Position numbers and translations under genes: made by a program
In this document: piece by piece, positions 36,177 through 44,511 of the stretch
How positions within the stretch are numbered: position 1 is the first letter of the stretch
Layout: the number at the start of each line of letters is the position of its first letter
Assembly (NCBI RefSeq): GCF_013003915.1
Contig: NZ_JABAIV010000002.1
Location: 186,001-250,000 of the forward strand
From: Telluria aromaticivorans
Lineage (GTDB): Bacteria > Pseudomonadota > Gammaproteobacteria > Burkholderiales > Burkholderiaceae_D
Length of the DNA: 64,000 nt
Reading direction: 5' to 3'
Notes under the pieces: generated by a model
What the model was told of the DNA's origin: nothing
The model's input: only the letters and a program-made list of their open reading frames with translations
The model's database searches: none

Positions 36177-36890
36177 TTACAGGATTTGTTTGATATCGGC
36201 CATGCTGACGGAACCCTTCACCGGAAGGTTCAGCTTGATGCCGTCCTTGCCGCTGGTGGTCACGCTCGCGACGCTGTCGAAGGACAGCCCTTTTGCATCG
36301 GTCAGGGCCTCGCCGCCGCGGGTAGCAACGACGCGGAAACTGTAGTTGCCGTTGGGCAGCGTCACCGGCTTGCCGGCGGCATCGAGGTTTTTCGGGTCGG
36401 GTACACCGTCCCAGGCCAGCGGCAGCACGCCGGCGGCCTGGGGGCCGAGATCGATGGCCTGGACATCCTTGCCGGTGACCGGATCGGTGATCACCACCTG
36501 CACCTTGTCGGCCGCGCTGCCGAGCTCGACGCCGAGGATGGCCTTGCCCGACTGCAGCTGGACCTTGTTGCCCTCGACCAGCACGCCGTGGCCGATCAGG
36601 TTGGTCGCCTGCATCGCCTCGGCCGACTGGTAGCTGGTCTTCAGCGATTCCAGGGTGGTATTCAATTTGTTGACGCCGGTGACGGTGGACAGCTGGGCCA
36701 GCTGGCTGGTGATCTGTGCGTTGTCGAGCGGGTTCAGCGGATCCTGGTTCTTCAGCTGGGTGACCAGCAGGGTCATGAACTTGTCGGTGTCGGCCTGGAC
36801 GCTGTCGGTCTCGACCTTCTTCTTGGCGTTCATGGTCGACATCAGGTCAGTGATGTTGGCGGCCGGGCTGTTGTTGGCGATGGTGGTCAT
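36177..36890 (-). CDS. flgD: Flagellar hook-capping protein FlgD
   Basis: Scaffold that caps the growing hook. The N-terminal region includes DKFMTLLVTQLKNQDPLNPL and DNAQITSQLAQLSTVTGVNK, the conserved FlgD signature. The C-terminal half has Ig-like and FlgD tudor-like segments (LIGHGVLVEGNKVQLQSGKA and LPNGNYSFRVVATRGGEALT). The 237-residue length is typical. It lies between flgC and flgE in the standard order. Confidence 0.97.
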   Translation of the reverse strand: MTTIANNSPAANITDLMSTMNAKKKVETDSVQADTDKFMTLLVTQLKNQDPLNPLDNAQITSQLAQLSTVTGVNKLNTTLESLKTSYQSAEAMQATNLIGHGVLVEGNKVQLQSGKAILGVELGSAADKVQVVITDPVTGKDVQAIDLGPQAAGVLPLAWDGVPDPKNLDAAGKPVTLPNGNYSFRVVATRGGEALTDAKGLSFDSVASVTTSGKDGIKLNLPVKGSVSMADIKQIL

Positions 36891-36909
36891 GGTGTATTGG
36901 TGTCTGGTG

Positions 36910-37311
36910 TTACTGGCCGAGGGTCAGGGTCTTGAGCAGCATGGTCTTGGCCGCATTCATGGTCTCGACATTGGTCTGGTAGGAGCGCGAGGCCGACAGC
37001 ATGTTGACCATCTCGTCGACCACGTTCACGTTCGGCATCGCCACATAGCCCTTCTCGTCGGCCATCGGGTGCTTGGGGTCGTAGACCTGCTTGAGCGGCG
37101 ACGGGTCCTCGACCACTTCGCGCACCCGCACCCCGGTGGCGCCGGACTGCTGCGGCACCGCCTCGAACACGACGGCCTTGGCGCGGTAGGCTTCGCCGTT
37201 GGCGCTGGTGGCGCTGTCGGCATTGGCCAGGTTGCTGGCCACGGTGTTCAGGCGCTGCGCCTGGGCGCTCATGGCCGAACCGGAAACGTTGAAGATATTG
37301 AATAGCGACAT
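36910..37311 (-). CDS. flgC: Flagellar proximal rod protein FlgC
   Basis: Rod subunit of 133 residues, the usual size. It begins [20 protein letters not shown] with [20 protein letters not shown]; the conserved DP motif appears as [20 protein letters not shown]. The C-terminus [20 protein letters not shown] is typical. Ten bases separate it from flgB. Confidence 0.98.
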   Translation of the reverse strand: MSLFNIFNVSGSAMSAQAQRLNTVASNLANADSATSANGEAYRAKAVVFEAVPQQSGATGVRVREVVEDPSPLKQVYDPKHPMADEKGYVAMPNVNVVDEMVNMLSASRSYQTNVETMNAAKTMLLKTLTLGQ

Positions 37312-37321
37312 GAGTTACTCC

Positions 37322-37738
37322 TTACTGGCCCTGGATGGCCGCGAGCAGGCCCTTGATCTGGCTGTTGATCATCGTGATGCCGGCTTCGTAGCGCAGCGCG
37401 TTGTCGGCAAACTGGTTGCGCTCCACGTCCATGTCGACCGTGTTGCCGTCGACCGCGCCCTGCACCACGCCGCGGTACATCACCGGGGTGCCGTTCGAGA
37501 GCATGTCGCCGGTCGGCTTGCCCTGGCCGATGTGGTTCCGGGCGGTGGTCGCCATCGGGCCGGAAGCGCCCTTGGCCGCCAGCGCACCCTGCAGCGCGGC
37601 GGTGAAATCGATGTCCCGCGCCTTGTAGTTGGGCGTGTCGGCGTTGGCGATGTTCGAGGCCAGCAGCTCCTGGCGCTGGGCGCGCAGGGACAGGGCCTTC
37701 TCGTTGAAACTCAGGTACTGGTCGACTTTGCCGATCAT
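37322..37738 (-). CDS. flgB: Flagellar proximal rod protein FlgB
   Basis: First gene of the flgBCDEFGHIJKL block. The 138-residue protein starts MIGKVDQYLSFNEKALSLRA at 37738; GGAGG lies just upstream, so the longer frame to 37837 is rejected. The hallmark is NIANADTPNYKARDIDFTAA, and the C-terminus has NALRYEAGITMINSQIKGL. A palindromic hairpin and a repeat locus sit in the divergent gap with flgA. Confidence 0.98.
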   Translation of the reverse strand: MIGKVDQYLSFNEKALSLRAQRQELLASNIANADTPNYKARDIDFTAALQGALAAKGASGPMATTARNHIGQGKPTGDMLSNGTPVMYRGVVQGAVDGNTVDMDVERNQFADNALRYEAGITMINSQIKGLLAAIQGQ

Positions 37739-37854
37739 GCTGCCTCCGGGCTGGGACTTATTGGGACAGCACCGATCATACGGACGGGCAACAAACACCA
37801 ATCGATGGAGAAAGGACGGCAAACCCCGGCTATTCAAAGTTTCGCCATGGAATC

Positions 37855-37876
37855 ATGCTGCCTAAAATGGCAGCAT
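37855..37876. promoter_or_regulatory. Perfect inverted repeat between flgB and flgA
   Basis: ATGCTGCC-TAAAAT-GGCAGCAT, eight-base-pair arms and a six-base AT-rich spacer, 117 bases upstream of flgB. Its position in the divergent flgB/flgA gap suggests an operator for a flagellar regulator. It is not part of the repeat family that follows at 37906. Confidence 0.45.
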
Positions 37877-37905
37877 TCGAGGTAACGCTTGCGTTGCCGC
37901 GGATC

Positions 37906-38012
37906 GTAGGGTGGGCAGATTCTGCCCACGCGTTCAACGCCGGGGTGATTTGCCGCGGCGCGTAAATGCATACGTGATTTGAACGCGTGGGCAGGAAACC
38001 TGCCCACCCTAC
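37906..38012. repeat. Palindromic repeat pair, copy 6 (flgB-flgA)
   Basis: Left arm GTAGGGTGGGCAGA-TTCTGCCCACGCGTTCAA, right arm TTTGAACGCGTGGGCAGG-AAACCTGCCCACCCTAC. Occupies the divergent promoter region and ends 29 bases before flgA. Confidence 0.85.
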
Positions 38013-38041
38013 GGACATCCTCTTACCGGAGTTAGCCTTTC

Positions 38042-38737
38042 ATGAAACACCACATCGCTGCCCTGCTCCTGCTGATCGCGCCATTCGCCTCCGCGCAACA
38101 GCCTGTCGCCGCGCGCCAGAACCTCCCTGCCCTGCGCGCGGTGGTGGAACAATACCTGCAGACCCAGACCGCCGGCCTGCCGGGCCAGGTGAGCGTCAAG
38201 GTCGGCAACGTCGACCCGCGCACCAGCCTGGCCGCTTGCCCGGCGCCGGAAGCCTTCCAGCAGCCGGGCGCGCGGGCGTGGGGGAAAACAACGGTGGGCG
38301 TGCGTTGCACCGCGCCGGCGGCATGGACGGTGTATATTCAGGCGAGCGTGAACGTGGTGGCCGATTACGTTGCCGCGGCCGTGCCGCTGGCCCAGGGCCA
38401 GGCAATCGACGCCAGCCAGCTCGTCATGATGAAGGGCGATATTGCGGCGATGCCGAACGGCATCATCACCGACATGGCCCAGGCGATCGGCCGTACGCCG
38501 ACCGCCTCGCTGCAGGCGGGAACGCCATTGCGGCTCGATACGCTGAAAAGCAAACCCGTGGTCCAGCAAGGCCAGGCAGTGCGGCTGGTCTCGAAAGGCG
38601 CGAATTTCTCGGTGTCCGCCGAAGCGCGCGCGCTCGGCAATGCCGGCGAAGGCCAGGTGGCGCAGGCGCGCACCCAGTCCGGCACCGTGGTGAGCGGCAC
38701 CGCGCGTAGCGGCGGCGTTATCGAAATCGCTATCTGA
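38042..38737 (+). CDS. flgA: Flagellar P-ring chaperone FlgA
   Basis: Periplasmic chaperone for FlgI assembly. The signal peptide is HHIAALLLLIAPFASAQQ. A SAF-type domain appears in the middle (VAAAVPLAQGQAIDASQLVM), followed by PTASLQAGTPLRLDTLKSKP and the C-terminal GEGQVAQARTQSGTVVSGTA. The 231-residue length fits. It is transcribed away from flgB and has a palindromic repeat just upstream, so its promoter must lie in or before the repeat. Confidence 0.96.
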   Translation: MKHHIAALLLLIAPFASAQQPVAARQNLPALRAVVEQYLQTQTAGLPGQVSVKVGNVDPRTSLAACPAPEAFQQPGARAWGKTTVGVRCTAPAAWTVYIQASVNVVADYVAAAVPLAQGQAIDASQLVMMKGDIAAMPNGIITDMAQAIGRTPTASLQAGTPLRLDTLKSKPVVQQGQAVRLVSKGANFSVSAEARALGNAGEGQVAQARTQSGTVVSGTARSGGVIEIAI

Positions 38738-38787
38738 GGCTGCAGCCAGCGACGGCGCCTAATTTCATTCAATGGCCTTTTCTGCAC

Positions 38788-38814
38788 TAAAGTTTGTGAA
38801 ATCCGCGCCGTTAC
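38788..38814 (+). promoter_or_regulatory. Sigma-28 (FliA) promoter upstream of flgM
   Basis: TAAAGTTT, an 11-base spacer and GCCGTTAC closely match the enterobacterial FliA consensus (TAAAGTTT-N11-GCCGATAA). It lies 48 bases before the flgM GTG. Known biology: late-gene promoters of this type drive flgM and flgN after hook completion. Confidence 0.85.
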
Positions 38815-38862
38815 CGGATGCAGATACCGGAGTTTCCGCTCCGAACAGAGAAGGATGATGCT

Positions 38863-39171
38863 GTGAAAATCAACGATACCATCAAGGGCAACCCAGGCCT
38901 TCAGCCGGCGACGACGCCGGCCAACAACACCCGTACCGACAAGGCCGCGACCACCGCAGCCACGCCGGCGGCGACCGATAGCGTACGCCTGTCCTCGCAG
39001 GGCCAGGCCATGGCGGCTGCGGTCGGCGGCAACAACCAGGTGTTCGACACCAAGAAAGTTGAACGCATCAAGATGGCCATCGCCGATGGCCAGTTCCAGG
39101 TCAATTCCGAGAAAGTCGCCGACGGCCTGCTCGACACCGTGCGCGACTTGCTCCATTCACGCAAGCGATAA
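38863..39171 (+). CDS. flgM: Anti-sigma-28 factor FlgM
   Basis: FlgM holds FliA inactive until it is exported through the finished hook. The frame from GTG at 38863 gives 102 residues starting VKINDTIKGN, as in other FlgM proteins, with AAGGA seven bases upstream; an earlier ATG at 38818 lacks homology. The N-terminal half is Ala/Thr-rich and disordered. The C-terminal half VERIKMAIADGQFQVNSEKV with ADGLLDTVRDLL is the sigma-binding helix pair. The promoter at 38788 is FliA-dependent, forming a feedback loop. Confidence 0.93.
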   Translation: MKINDTIKGNPGLQPATTPANNTRTDKAATTAATPAATDSVRLSSQGQAMAAAVGGNNQVFDTKKVERIKMAIADGQFQVNSEKVADGLLDTVRDLLHSRKR

Positions 39172-39177
39172 TTTTTC

Positions 39178-39648
39178 ATGCCCACCAGCCCAATCTCGAC
39201 CCTCGCCACTGAACAGCAACACGTCATCTCCCTGCTGGAGCTGATGAAGCAGGAACAAACGCTGCTGGTCGCAGCGGACGCCGATGGGCTGGCGGAACTT
39301 ACTCCACGCAAGAATGCGCTGTTGCAGGCGCTGGCCGAGCTGTCGGCCGAACGCCACGCGGCGCTGCTTGCTGCCGGCTGCGAAGGATCGGAAGCGGGCA
39401 TGGAACCGTGGCTGGCTGTCGGCGGCACCGCCGAAGCGCGCAGCCAATGGGAACAACTGTTAGAGCTCGCCCGCCAGGCCAAGGAACTCAACCGCGTCAA
39501 CGGCATGCTGATCAACAAGCAGCTGGCCCACAACCAGGGCGTGCTCAACGCCCTGCGCATGCCGGCCGGCGCCGAAGCCGGCGGGGTGTATGGTTCCAGC
39601 GGGCAGACGGTGGGCAGCGGACCGTCGAAGCGCTTCGTGGTCGGCTGA
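39178..39648 (+). CDS. flgN: Flagellar export chaperone FlgN
   Basis: FlgN is the export chaperone for FlgK and FlgL. The 156-residue protein is largely helical, with VISLLELMKQEQTLLVAADA, LAELTPRKNALLQALAELSA and ELNRVNGMLINKQLAHNQGV, the last being the family signature near the C-terminus. It starts six bases after flgM, so the two form one operon. A convincing terminator hairpin follows at 39669. Confidence 0.93.
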   Translation: MPTSPISTLATEQQHVISLLELMKQEQTLLVAADADGLAELTPRKNALLQALAELSAERHAALLAAGCEGSEAGMEPWLAVGGTAEARSQWEQLLELARQAKELNRVNGMLINKQLAHNQGVLNALRMPAGAEAGGVYGSSGQTVGSGPSKRFVVG

Positions 39649-39668
39649 GGATTCCCGCATCAAACAAC

Positions 39669-39692
39669 AACGGTCGCCCAGGCGGCCGTTTT
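39669..39692 (+). terminator. Intrinsic terminator after flgN
   Basis: AACGGTCGCC pairs with GGCGGCCGTT (one G-T wobble) and is followed by a short T run (GTTTTG). It lies 21 bases after the flgN stop and ends the flgMN operon. Confidence 0.8.
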
Positions 39693-39775
39693 GCGTGAGT
39701 GAGAGACGCTGATCAAACCAGTCATCCAGATTGACGACGTTCCAGGCAATACTGCGCTGCTTTCCGCGCTCGATC

Positions 39776-39991
39776 TCAGCCGATGCGAGACTTGATGTGT
39801 GTTCCCGGGCGCACATCGGCCTTCGCCAAAACGCGTGCGATAACGCCTTCAGGAATCCTGACGCTTTCCAGGAACTCTCTGGTGTATTCACAGCTGAGTG
39901 AGCGGCGCAGCACTACACCGACATCAACCAGCATTTGTTGATGGGTGTTGGTGCGGCGTTCGAAGAGACATTCGCTGTTCGAATCATTCAT
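39776..39991 (-). CDS. Small paralogue 1 of a three-member family
   Basis: A 71-residue protein of unknown function. Its core HQQMLVDVGVVLRRSLSCEY and TREFLESVRIPEGVIARVLA is clearly related to the next two genes upstream. It has no signal peptide or membrane helix. The start at 39991 has AGGTG close by. The three genes are head-to-tail on the - strand, spaced 25 and 140 bases apart. Family not recognised; small helical regulators or antitoxin-like proteins are possibilities but nothing proves either. Confidence 0.6.
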   Translation of the reverse strand: MNDSNSECLFERRTNTHQQMLVDVGVVLRRSLSCEYTREFLESVRIPEGVIARVLAKADVRPGTHIKSRIG

Positions 39992-40016
39992 ACACCTGAG
40001 CCACTCCTGAAAATGC

Positions 40017-40253
40017 TTACTGTATGCTCGGGTCGCCGACCGATACGGGTTCTACCAGATCGCCGCACTGAAGTTCACAGCATGGGCGGACTGCGCCTGG
40101 CAAAAGTATTCGAGCAATCACGGCTTCCGAGGTTTTCACATCCTCCAGAAATCCGCGCGCGTAGGCAGAGCCGCAATCCCGCCGCAGAGCAACGCCAATG
40201 TCCACCAACGCCTGCCGATAAGTGTCGATACGGCTGTCAATCATGTCGTCCAT
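40017..40253 (-). CDS. Small paralogue 2 of a three-member family
   Basis: A 78-residue protein with IDTYRQALVDIGVALRRDCG, then SAYARGFLEDVKTSEAVIAR and ILLPGAVRPC. The start at 40253 is chosen because GGAGG lies five bases upstream; a longer frame to 40370 adds unrelated residues. It shares about half of its core positions with paralogue 1 by eye. The C-terminal extension (ELQCGDLVEPVSVGDPS) is unique to this copy. Confidence 0.65.
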   Translation of the reverse strand: MDDMIDSRIDTYRQALVDIGVALRRDCGSAYARGFLEDVKTSEAVIARILLPGAVRPCCELQCGDLVEPVSVGDPSIQ

Positions 40254-40393
40254 ACCAGCCTCCATCGGTTCACTATACGCCGCAAACGACTTGAGCTTGC
40301 CACCATATTTCGGTATCGACCAGGCATACAGGATAGGTCTTACGTCTATTGCATCCCAGGTTGAAGTCACGCTTCCAGGAATGAGTCATTCCG

Positions 40394-40624
40394 TCACGAC
40401 GAATCGGTCGATGAGCCAGGCAGGGTCGATTCGGGATACAGGCGGCGCCTGGTTGGTCGTGTTAATACGCGGATGATCACATCGGGTGGTGTGTGCTGGT
40501 CAAGAAGTTCTTCCGCGGCGGAGAACACATCATGCGAACTCGCCGCATTGATTGCCGCATCGATCAGCAGCGACGTGCGGAAATCGGACCGGCGGTCTGT
40601 CGGGTAGTCCAGGCTATATCTCAT
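40394..40624 (-). CDS. Small paralogue 3 of a three-member family, divergent
   Basis: A 76-residue protein beginning MRYSLDYPTDRRSDFRTSLL. The core IDAAINAASSHDVFSAAEEL and LDQHTPPDVIIRVLTRPTRR keeps the same helix-turn pattern and the E-x-VI-x-RVL end as its neighbours, with the central region more diverged. The longer frame to 41134 is rejected because it overlaps the RHH-like gene antisense and lacks family resemblance. Function unknown. Confidence 0.6.
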   Translation of the reverse strand: MRYSLDYPTDRRSDFRTSLLIDAAINAASSHDVFSAAEELLDQHTPPDVIIRVLTRPTRRRLYPESTLPGSSTDSS

Positions 40625-40847
40625 GGCGGCCCCTGGTAGATGCTGATTCGCCCTTGTTAGATACCTGCGTTCACGAGACAGACTCGAACCAATCGAAAAT
40701 TTACATAGATTGATGTATGGCTCCGGGACAAACCTGGAACGGCGAAGGCCATGCGCGAGTGTTGCGGTCAGGCGCCCACACTGCATGCAGCGGTCCGTCG
40801 AGCGCTTTCGCAGGTAGAATTCGCTCTCGATAAAATTAAGGAAAACA

Positions 40848-41111
40848 ATGAAAAAGACCGACCTGGCAAAGAGCGACGCCAAGAAACTGATGAACCAGAT
40901 GGGCCCGAAGGGTGGCGCCTTCGGCGCGGCCAGCACGCCTGGGCTTGATCGCCGCGAACAGCGCGAGCGTGAACGCGCGCTGGGACTGGTGCCGTTTGCC
41001 GTCAAGCTCAACAGCGAACTGGTGCAGCAGCTGCAGGCGCAGGCGACAGAGCGCGGCGTCGACATGAACGCGCTGGTGGCGGATTTGTTGCAGAAAGGCT
41101 TGTCCGCCTGA
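40848..41111 (+). CDS. RHH-like small protein
   Basis: An 87-residue protein preceded by AAGGAAAAC. The N-terminal half is basic and charged (MKKTDLAKSDAKKLMNQMGP and LDRREQRERERALGL). The C-terminal half VPFAVKLNSELVQQLQAQAT plus ERGVDMNALVADLLQKGL follows the strand-helix-helix pattern of ribbon-helix-helix (CopG/Arc) DNA-binding proteins. No adjacent toxin gene is seen. It probably binds DNA as a dimer (inference). Confidence 0.65.
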   Translation: MKKTDLAKSDAKKLMNQMGPKGGAFGAASTPGLDRREQRERERALGLVPFAVKLNSELVQQLQAQATERGVDMNALVADLLQKGLSA

Positions 41112-41179
41112 ACATGGAGCCGCGAACCCGCCATGCGGGCTCGCGACCATCGTTATCAATGCCCCGTGCCGATGACGGT

Positions 41180-44100
41180 TCAGCGCCCTGGCGTCGCTGC
41201 GACGCTGGCCAGCACCTCCGTCAGCGCACCGACGTCGTACGGCTTGCCAAGCACGGCCGACCGCTCCAGGCCGCTCGTGCTGCTACGGCCGGAGGCGAAC
41301 ACCACTCCCAGCCCGGGAGCCTGCCTGCGCGCAGCCTGGGCGAGTTCCTCCCCGGACATGCCCGGCAGCTCCAGGTCCGTCATCAGGATATCGGCTACGG
41401 CCAGCGCGGGCAGCGCCAGCGCCGCCTCGCCGCTGGCCGCGCTGGAGACCATGTAGCCGAGCAGCTCCAGCAATTCCGTCGTGGTGGTGCGCAGCGACTC
41501 GTCGTCTTCGACCAGCACGATCCTCAGGGCGGCCATTGCCTTGGCTGAGGCGGCGGCTTGCGACCGGGCCTGGGCCAGGTCGCGCACCGAACCGGCGCGC
41601 TGGTCGCGGTTGGCCAGCACGTGGCGGATCTTGGAAGCCAGCGCGGCGCGGGTATAGGGCTTGCCCAGCAGTTCGACCCCGGCGTCGAGGCGCCCGCCGT
41701 GGACGATCGCGTTTTCGGTATAGCCCGATGTGAACAGCACGGCCAGGTTGGGAATGGCTTCGCGCGCCTTGCGCGCCAGGTCGGGACTGCGCAAGGGTCC
41801 CGGCATCACGACGTCGGTGAATAGCAGGTCGATCGGGATGCCGCTCGAGACGATCGCCATCGCACTGGCGGCGTCGGGTGCTTTCAGCACACGGTAGCCC
41901 AGCTCGCCCAGCATGTCGACCACGGTTTCGCGCACGCCCTCGTCGTCTTCGGCAACCAGGATGGTTTCCGTGCCGCCCTTGGGCTCGCGCAGGTCGACCG
42001 GGGCCAGCGCGTCCTCGGCCTCCAGGGAACGGGGCAAATACATCTTGACGGTGGTGCCGAAACCCATCTCGCTATAGATCTTGACATGGCCACCGGACTG
42101 CTTGGCGAAGCCGTATACCATCGAAAGCCCCAGCCCGCTGCCCTTTCCTTCGGCCTTGGTCGAGAAGAAGGGTTCGAACGCCTGCGCAACGACGTCAGGC
42201 GGCATGCCGCTGCCGGTGTCGCTGACGGCAATCATCACGTACTGGCCCGGCGTGACTTCCGGGTGCGTTTCGGCGTAGTGATCGTCGAGCTGGGCGTTAC
42301 CGACCTCGATCGTCAGCTTGCCGGCGCCGTCCATGGCGTCGCGCGCATTGATGCACAGGTTGAGGATGGCGTTCTCGACCTGCGAAATATCGACGAAGGC
42401 ATTCCACAGGCCGGCCTGGATCACGGTTTCGGTCTCGATCGCCTCGCCCAGCGCGCGCCTGAGCATGTCGTCCATGGCAGCCACGTTACGGCCGATACGC
42501 ACCACCTTCGGCTCCAGCGCCTGGCGCCGGCCGAAGGCGAGCAGCTGGCTGGCCAGCTTGGCGCCGCGCAGCACGCCCCCCATGGCGTTGTCGATGCGGC
42601 GCTGCGCGCGGGGATTGCTGGCCACGTCCGTGCCGAGCAGTTGCAGGTTGCCGGCGATGACTTGCAGCAGGTTATTGAAATCGTGCGCGACGCCGCCGGT
42701 GAGCTTGCCGATGGTCTCCATCTTTTGCGATTGCTGCAAGGCCTGCTCGGTCCGGCGCATGGCGGCGGCCGCTTCGCGCTCGGCCGTGACATCGCGCGCT
42801 ACCGCGTGGATGAAGCCGGCATCGGGCGAGGCCGACCAGGCCAGGATGCGGTAGCTGCCGTCGCGGTGGCGGTAGCGGTTCTCGAAGGTGAAGGTGGTGC
42901 GCCCCTCGCTCAGGCCGGCGACCTCGCGCAGGGTCGCGTCCAAGTCCTCAGGATGGACGAGGGACAGGAAAGCGGTGCCGACCAGGTCCGCTTCCGTCCA
43001 TCCCAGGACCGTGGTGAACGCCGGATTGACGGCCACGATCGTCGAGCTGAAATCGGCCACCAGCATCAGTTCGGTCGAGAGCCGCCAGATGCGGTCACGC
43101 TCCGCGGTGCGCTGGCTGACCTGTGCGGCCAGGTTGTCGTTGAGCGTGGCGAGCGCGTGGGCCGCGGCCTTCTGGTCTTCGATGTCGGTATTGGTGCCGA
43201 CCCAGCGCGTAATGGCGCCGGCCTCGTCGCGCACCGGCAAGGCGCGGCCCAGGTGCCAGCGGTAGTTGCCCTCGCGGTCGCGCAGGCGGAATTCGATTTC
43301 GTAGGTGCTGCCGGTGGCCAGGGCCTGGCTCCACGCGGCCACTGCGGTTCCGATGTCGTCGGGATGGACCAGCTCGGCCCAGCGCCCTGCGTCCAGCTGG
43401 CCGGGCTGGTGGCCGGAATAGCTGTAGACGCGGTCGTTGAACCAGTCCAGCAGGCCGTCCGGCGGCGCCGACCAGACCTGGTTCGGCAAGGCCTGGGCCA
43501 GGGTGCGGAACAGCGTTTCGCTGGCCCGCATGGACTGTTCCGCCACCACGCGGTCGGTGACATCCGCGCCCTGGACAAAAATGCCGTACACGGCGCCATG
43601 CTCGTCACGCACCGGCTGGTAGACGAAGTCGACAAATACTTCCTTCGCGGGCGCATGGTCGGTCGCAACGGTGGCAAACGGCGTCGCGACGCCCGAGAAC
43701 GCCTCGCCGCTCGCGTACAGGCTGTCGAGCAGGGCCGCGAAGCCCTGCTCGACCGCTTCCGGCAGGGCCTCGGCGATGGTTTTGCCCATAACATCGCGGA
43801 AACCCACCAGCTCGCGGTAGGCCTCGTTGACCTGCACGAAACGGTGCTGCGGTCCTTCGAGCATGGCCATGAAGCCGGGCGCCTGGTTGAACATGGCTTG
43901 CAGGCGCGTCCGTTCGCCCTGCAGGAAGCGCTCCACGCGCACCTTGTCCGAAATGTCGGCCACCATCGCCATGACGCCGACCGGCAGGTGGGCTTCGCCA
44001 ATGATGGGCGAATAATCCAGGTCGAACCAGATCTGCTCGTCGCGGCCGTTGCGGTTCAGCGTGAGCTCCTGGCCGGCGTAATGCAGGGTCTTGCCGCTCA

Positions 44101-44431
44101 GGCAAACGCGCATGACCTCGTCGTTGAAGTCGCGCGCTTCCGGCCACGCGGCGCGAACGTCGATGCCCAGCAGCGCCGGATGCTTGTCGCCCGCGATCTC
44201 GGCATAGCCACCGTTGTAGATCATGACGCCGGCCTCGCCCCACATGGTGGCGATCGGGAAGGTGGAATGCAGGATCAGCGAGACCGTGCTTTTCACGCTT
44301 TGCGGCCAGGACTCGATGGGGCCCAGCGAGGTCGCCGACCAGTCGAAACGGGCAATCAGTTCGCCGATGTCGCCTGTGTTATCGAGAAACGACATGGCTA
44401 CAGGCAAAGGCAGGGCACCAGGATGATTCAT
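41180..44431 (-). CDS. Large multi-PAS hybrid histidine kinase with two receivers
   Basis: A 1083-residue soluble sensor. About four PAS/PAC modules cover residues 15-555, for example VMIYNGGYAEIAGDKHPALL in the first and VNEAYRELVGFRDVMGKTIA in the second. A HisKA domain with GKLTGGVAHDFNNLLQVIAG (about 580) and HATPase (LCINARDAMDGAGKL, GSGLGLSMVYGFAKQSGGHV) follow. Two C-terminal receivers are present: VAEDDEGVRETVVDMLGELG with DLLFTDVVMPG, and LVEDDESLRTTTTELLELLG with DILMTDLELPGMSG. The start at 44431 (MNHPGALPLP) or 44395 (MSFLDNTGD) cannot be resolved, because neither has a strong ribosome site. It is likely cotranscribed with the GGDEF-EAL gene 80 bases upstream. Confidence 0.88.
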   Translation of the reverse strand: MNHPGALPLPVAMSFLDNTGDIGELIARFDWSATSLGPIESWPQSVKSTVSLILHSTFPIATMWGEAGVMIYNGGYAEIAGDKHPALLGIDVRAAWPEARDFNDEVMRVCLSGKTLHYAGQELTLNRNGRDEQIWFDLDYSPIIGEAHLPVGVMAMVADISDKVRVERFLQGERTRLQAMFNQAPGFMAMLEGPQHRFVQVNEAYRELVGFRDVMGKTIAEALPEAVEQGFAALLDSLYASGEAFSGVATPFATVATDHAPAKEVFVDFVYQPVRDEHGAVYGIFVQGADVTDRVVAEQSMRASETLFRTLAQALPNQVWSAPPDGLLDWFNDRVYSYSGHQPGQLDAGRWAELVHPDDIGTAVAAWSQALATGSTYEIEFRLRDREGNYRWHLGRALPVRDEAGAITRWVGTNTDIEDQKAAAHALATLNDNLAAQVSQRTAERDRIWRLSTELMLVADFSSTIVAVNPAFTTVLGWTEADLVGTAFLSLVHPEDLDATLREVAGLSEGRTTFTFENRYRHRDGSYRILAWSASPDAGFIHAVARDVTAEREAAAAMRRTEQALQQSQKMETIGKLTGGVAHDFNNLLQVIAGNLQLLGTDVASNPRAQRRIDNAMGGVLRGAKLASQLLAFGRRQALEPKVVRIGRNVAAMDDMLRRALGEAIETETVIQAGLWNAFVDISQVENAILNLCINARDAMDGAGKLTIEVGNAQLDDHYAETHPEVTPGQYVMIAVSDTGSGMPPDVVAQAFEPFFSTKAEGKGSGLGLSMVYGFAKQSGGHVKIYSEMGFGTTVKMYLPRSLEAEDALAPVDLREPKGGTETILVAEDDEGVRETVVDMLGELGYRVLKAPDAASAMAIVSSGIPIDLLFTDVVMPGPLRSPDLARKAREAIPNLAVLFTSGYTENAIVHGGRLDAGVELLGKPYTRAALASKIRHVLANRDQRAGSVRDLAQARSQAAASAKAMAALRIVLVEDDESLRTTTTELLELLGYMVSSAASGEAALALPALAVADILMTDLELPGMSGEELAQAARRQAPGLGVVFASGRSSTSGLERSAVLGKPYDVGALTEVLASVAATPGR

Positions 44432-44511
44432 GGGAGCGAGAAAATTGGGGCGGTGGGCGATTATACGTGAGCACGCCGGAGCACGGACGCGCGTGCGGCC
44501 TGGGCGGGTGC

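Noticed and set aside
37739..37837. Upstream extension of flgB
   Set aside because: Extra residues lack homology and GGAGG precedes the internal ATG at 37738.
39776..41111. Toxin-antitoxin module involving the RHH-like protein
   Set aside because: No toxin-like ORF adjoins the RHH-like gene and the small paralogues are on the other strand with no toxin motif.
40394..41134. 246-codon - strand ORF covering the RHH-like gene antisense
   Set aside because: Only its last 76 codons resemble the neighbouring paralogues; the remainder is antisense to a better-supported gene.
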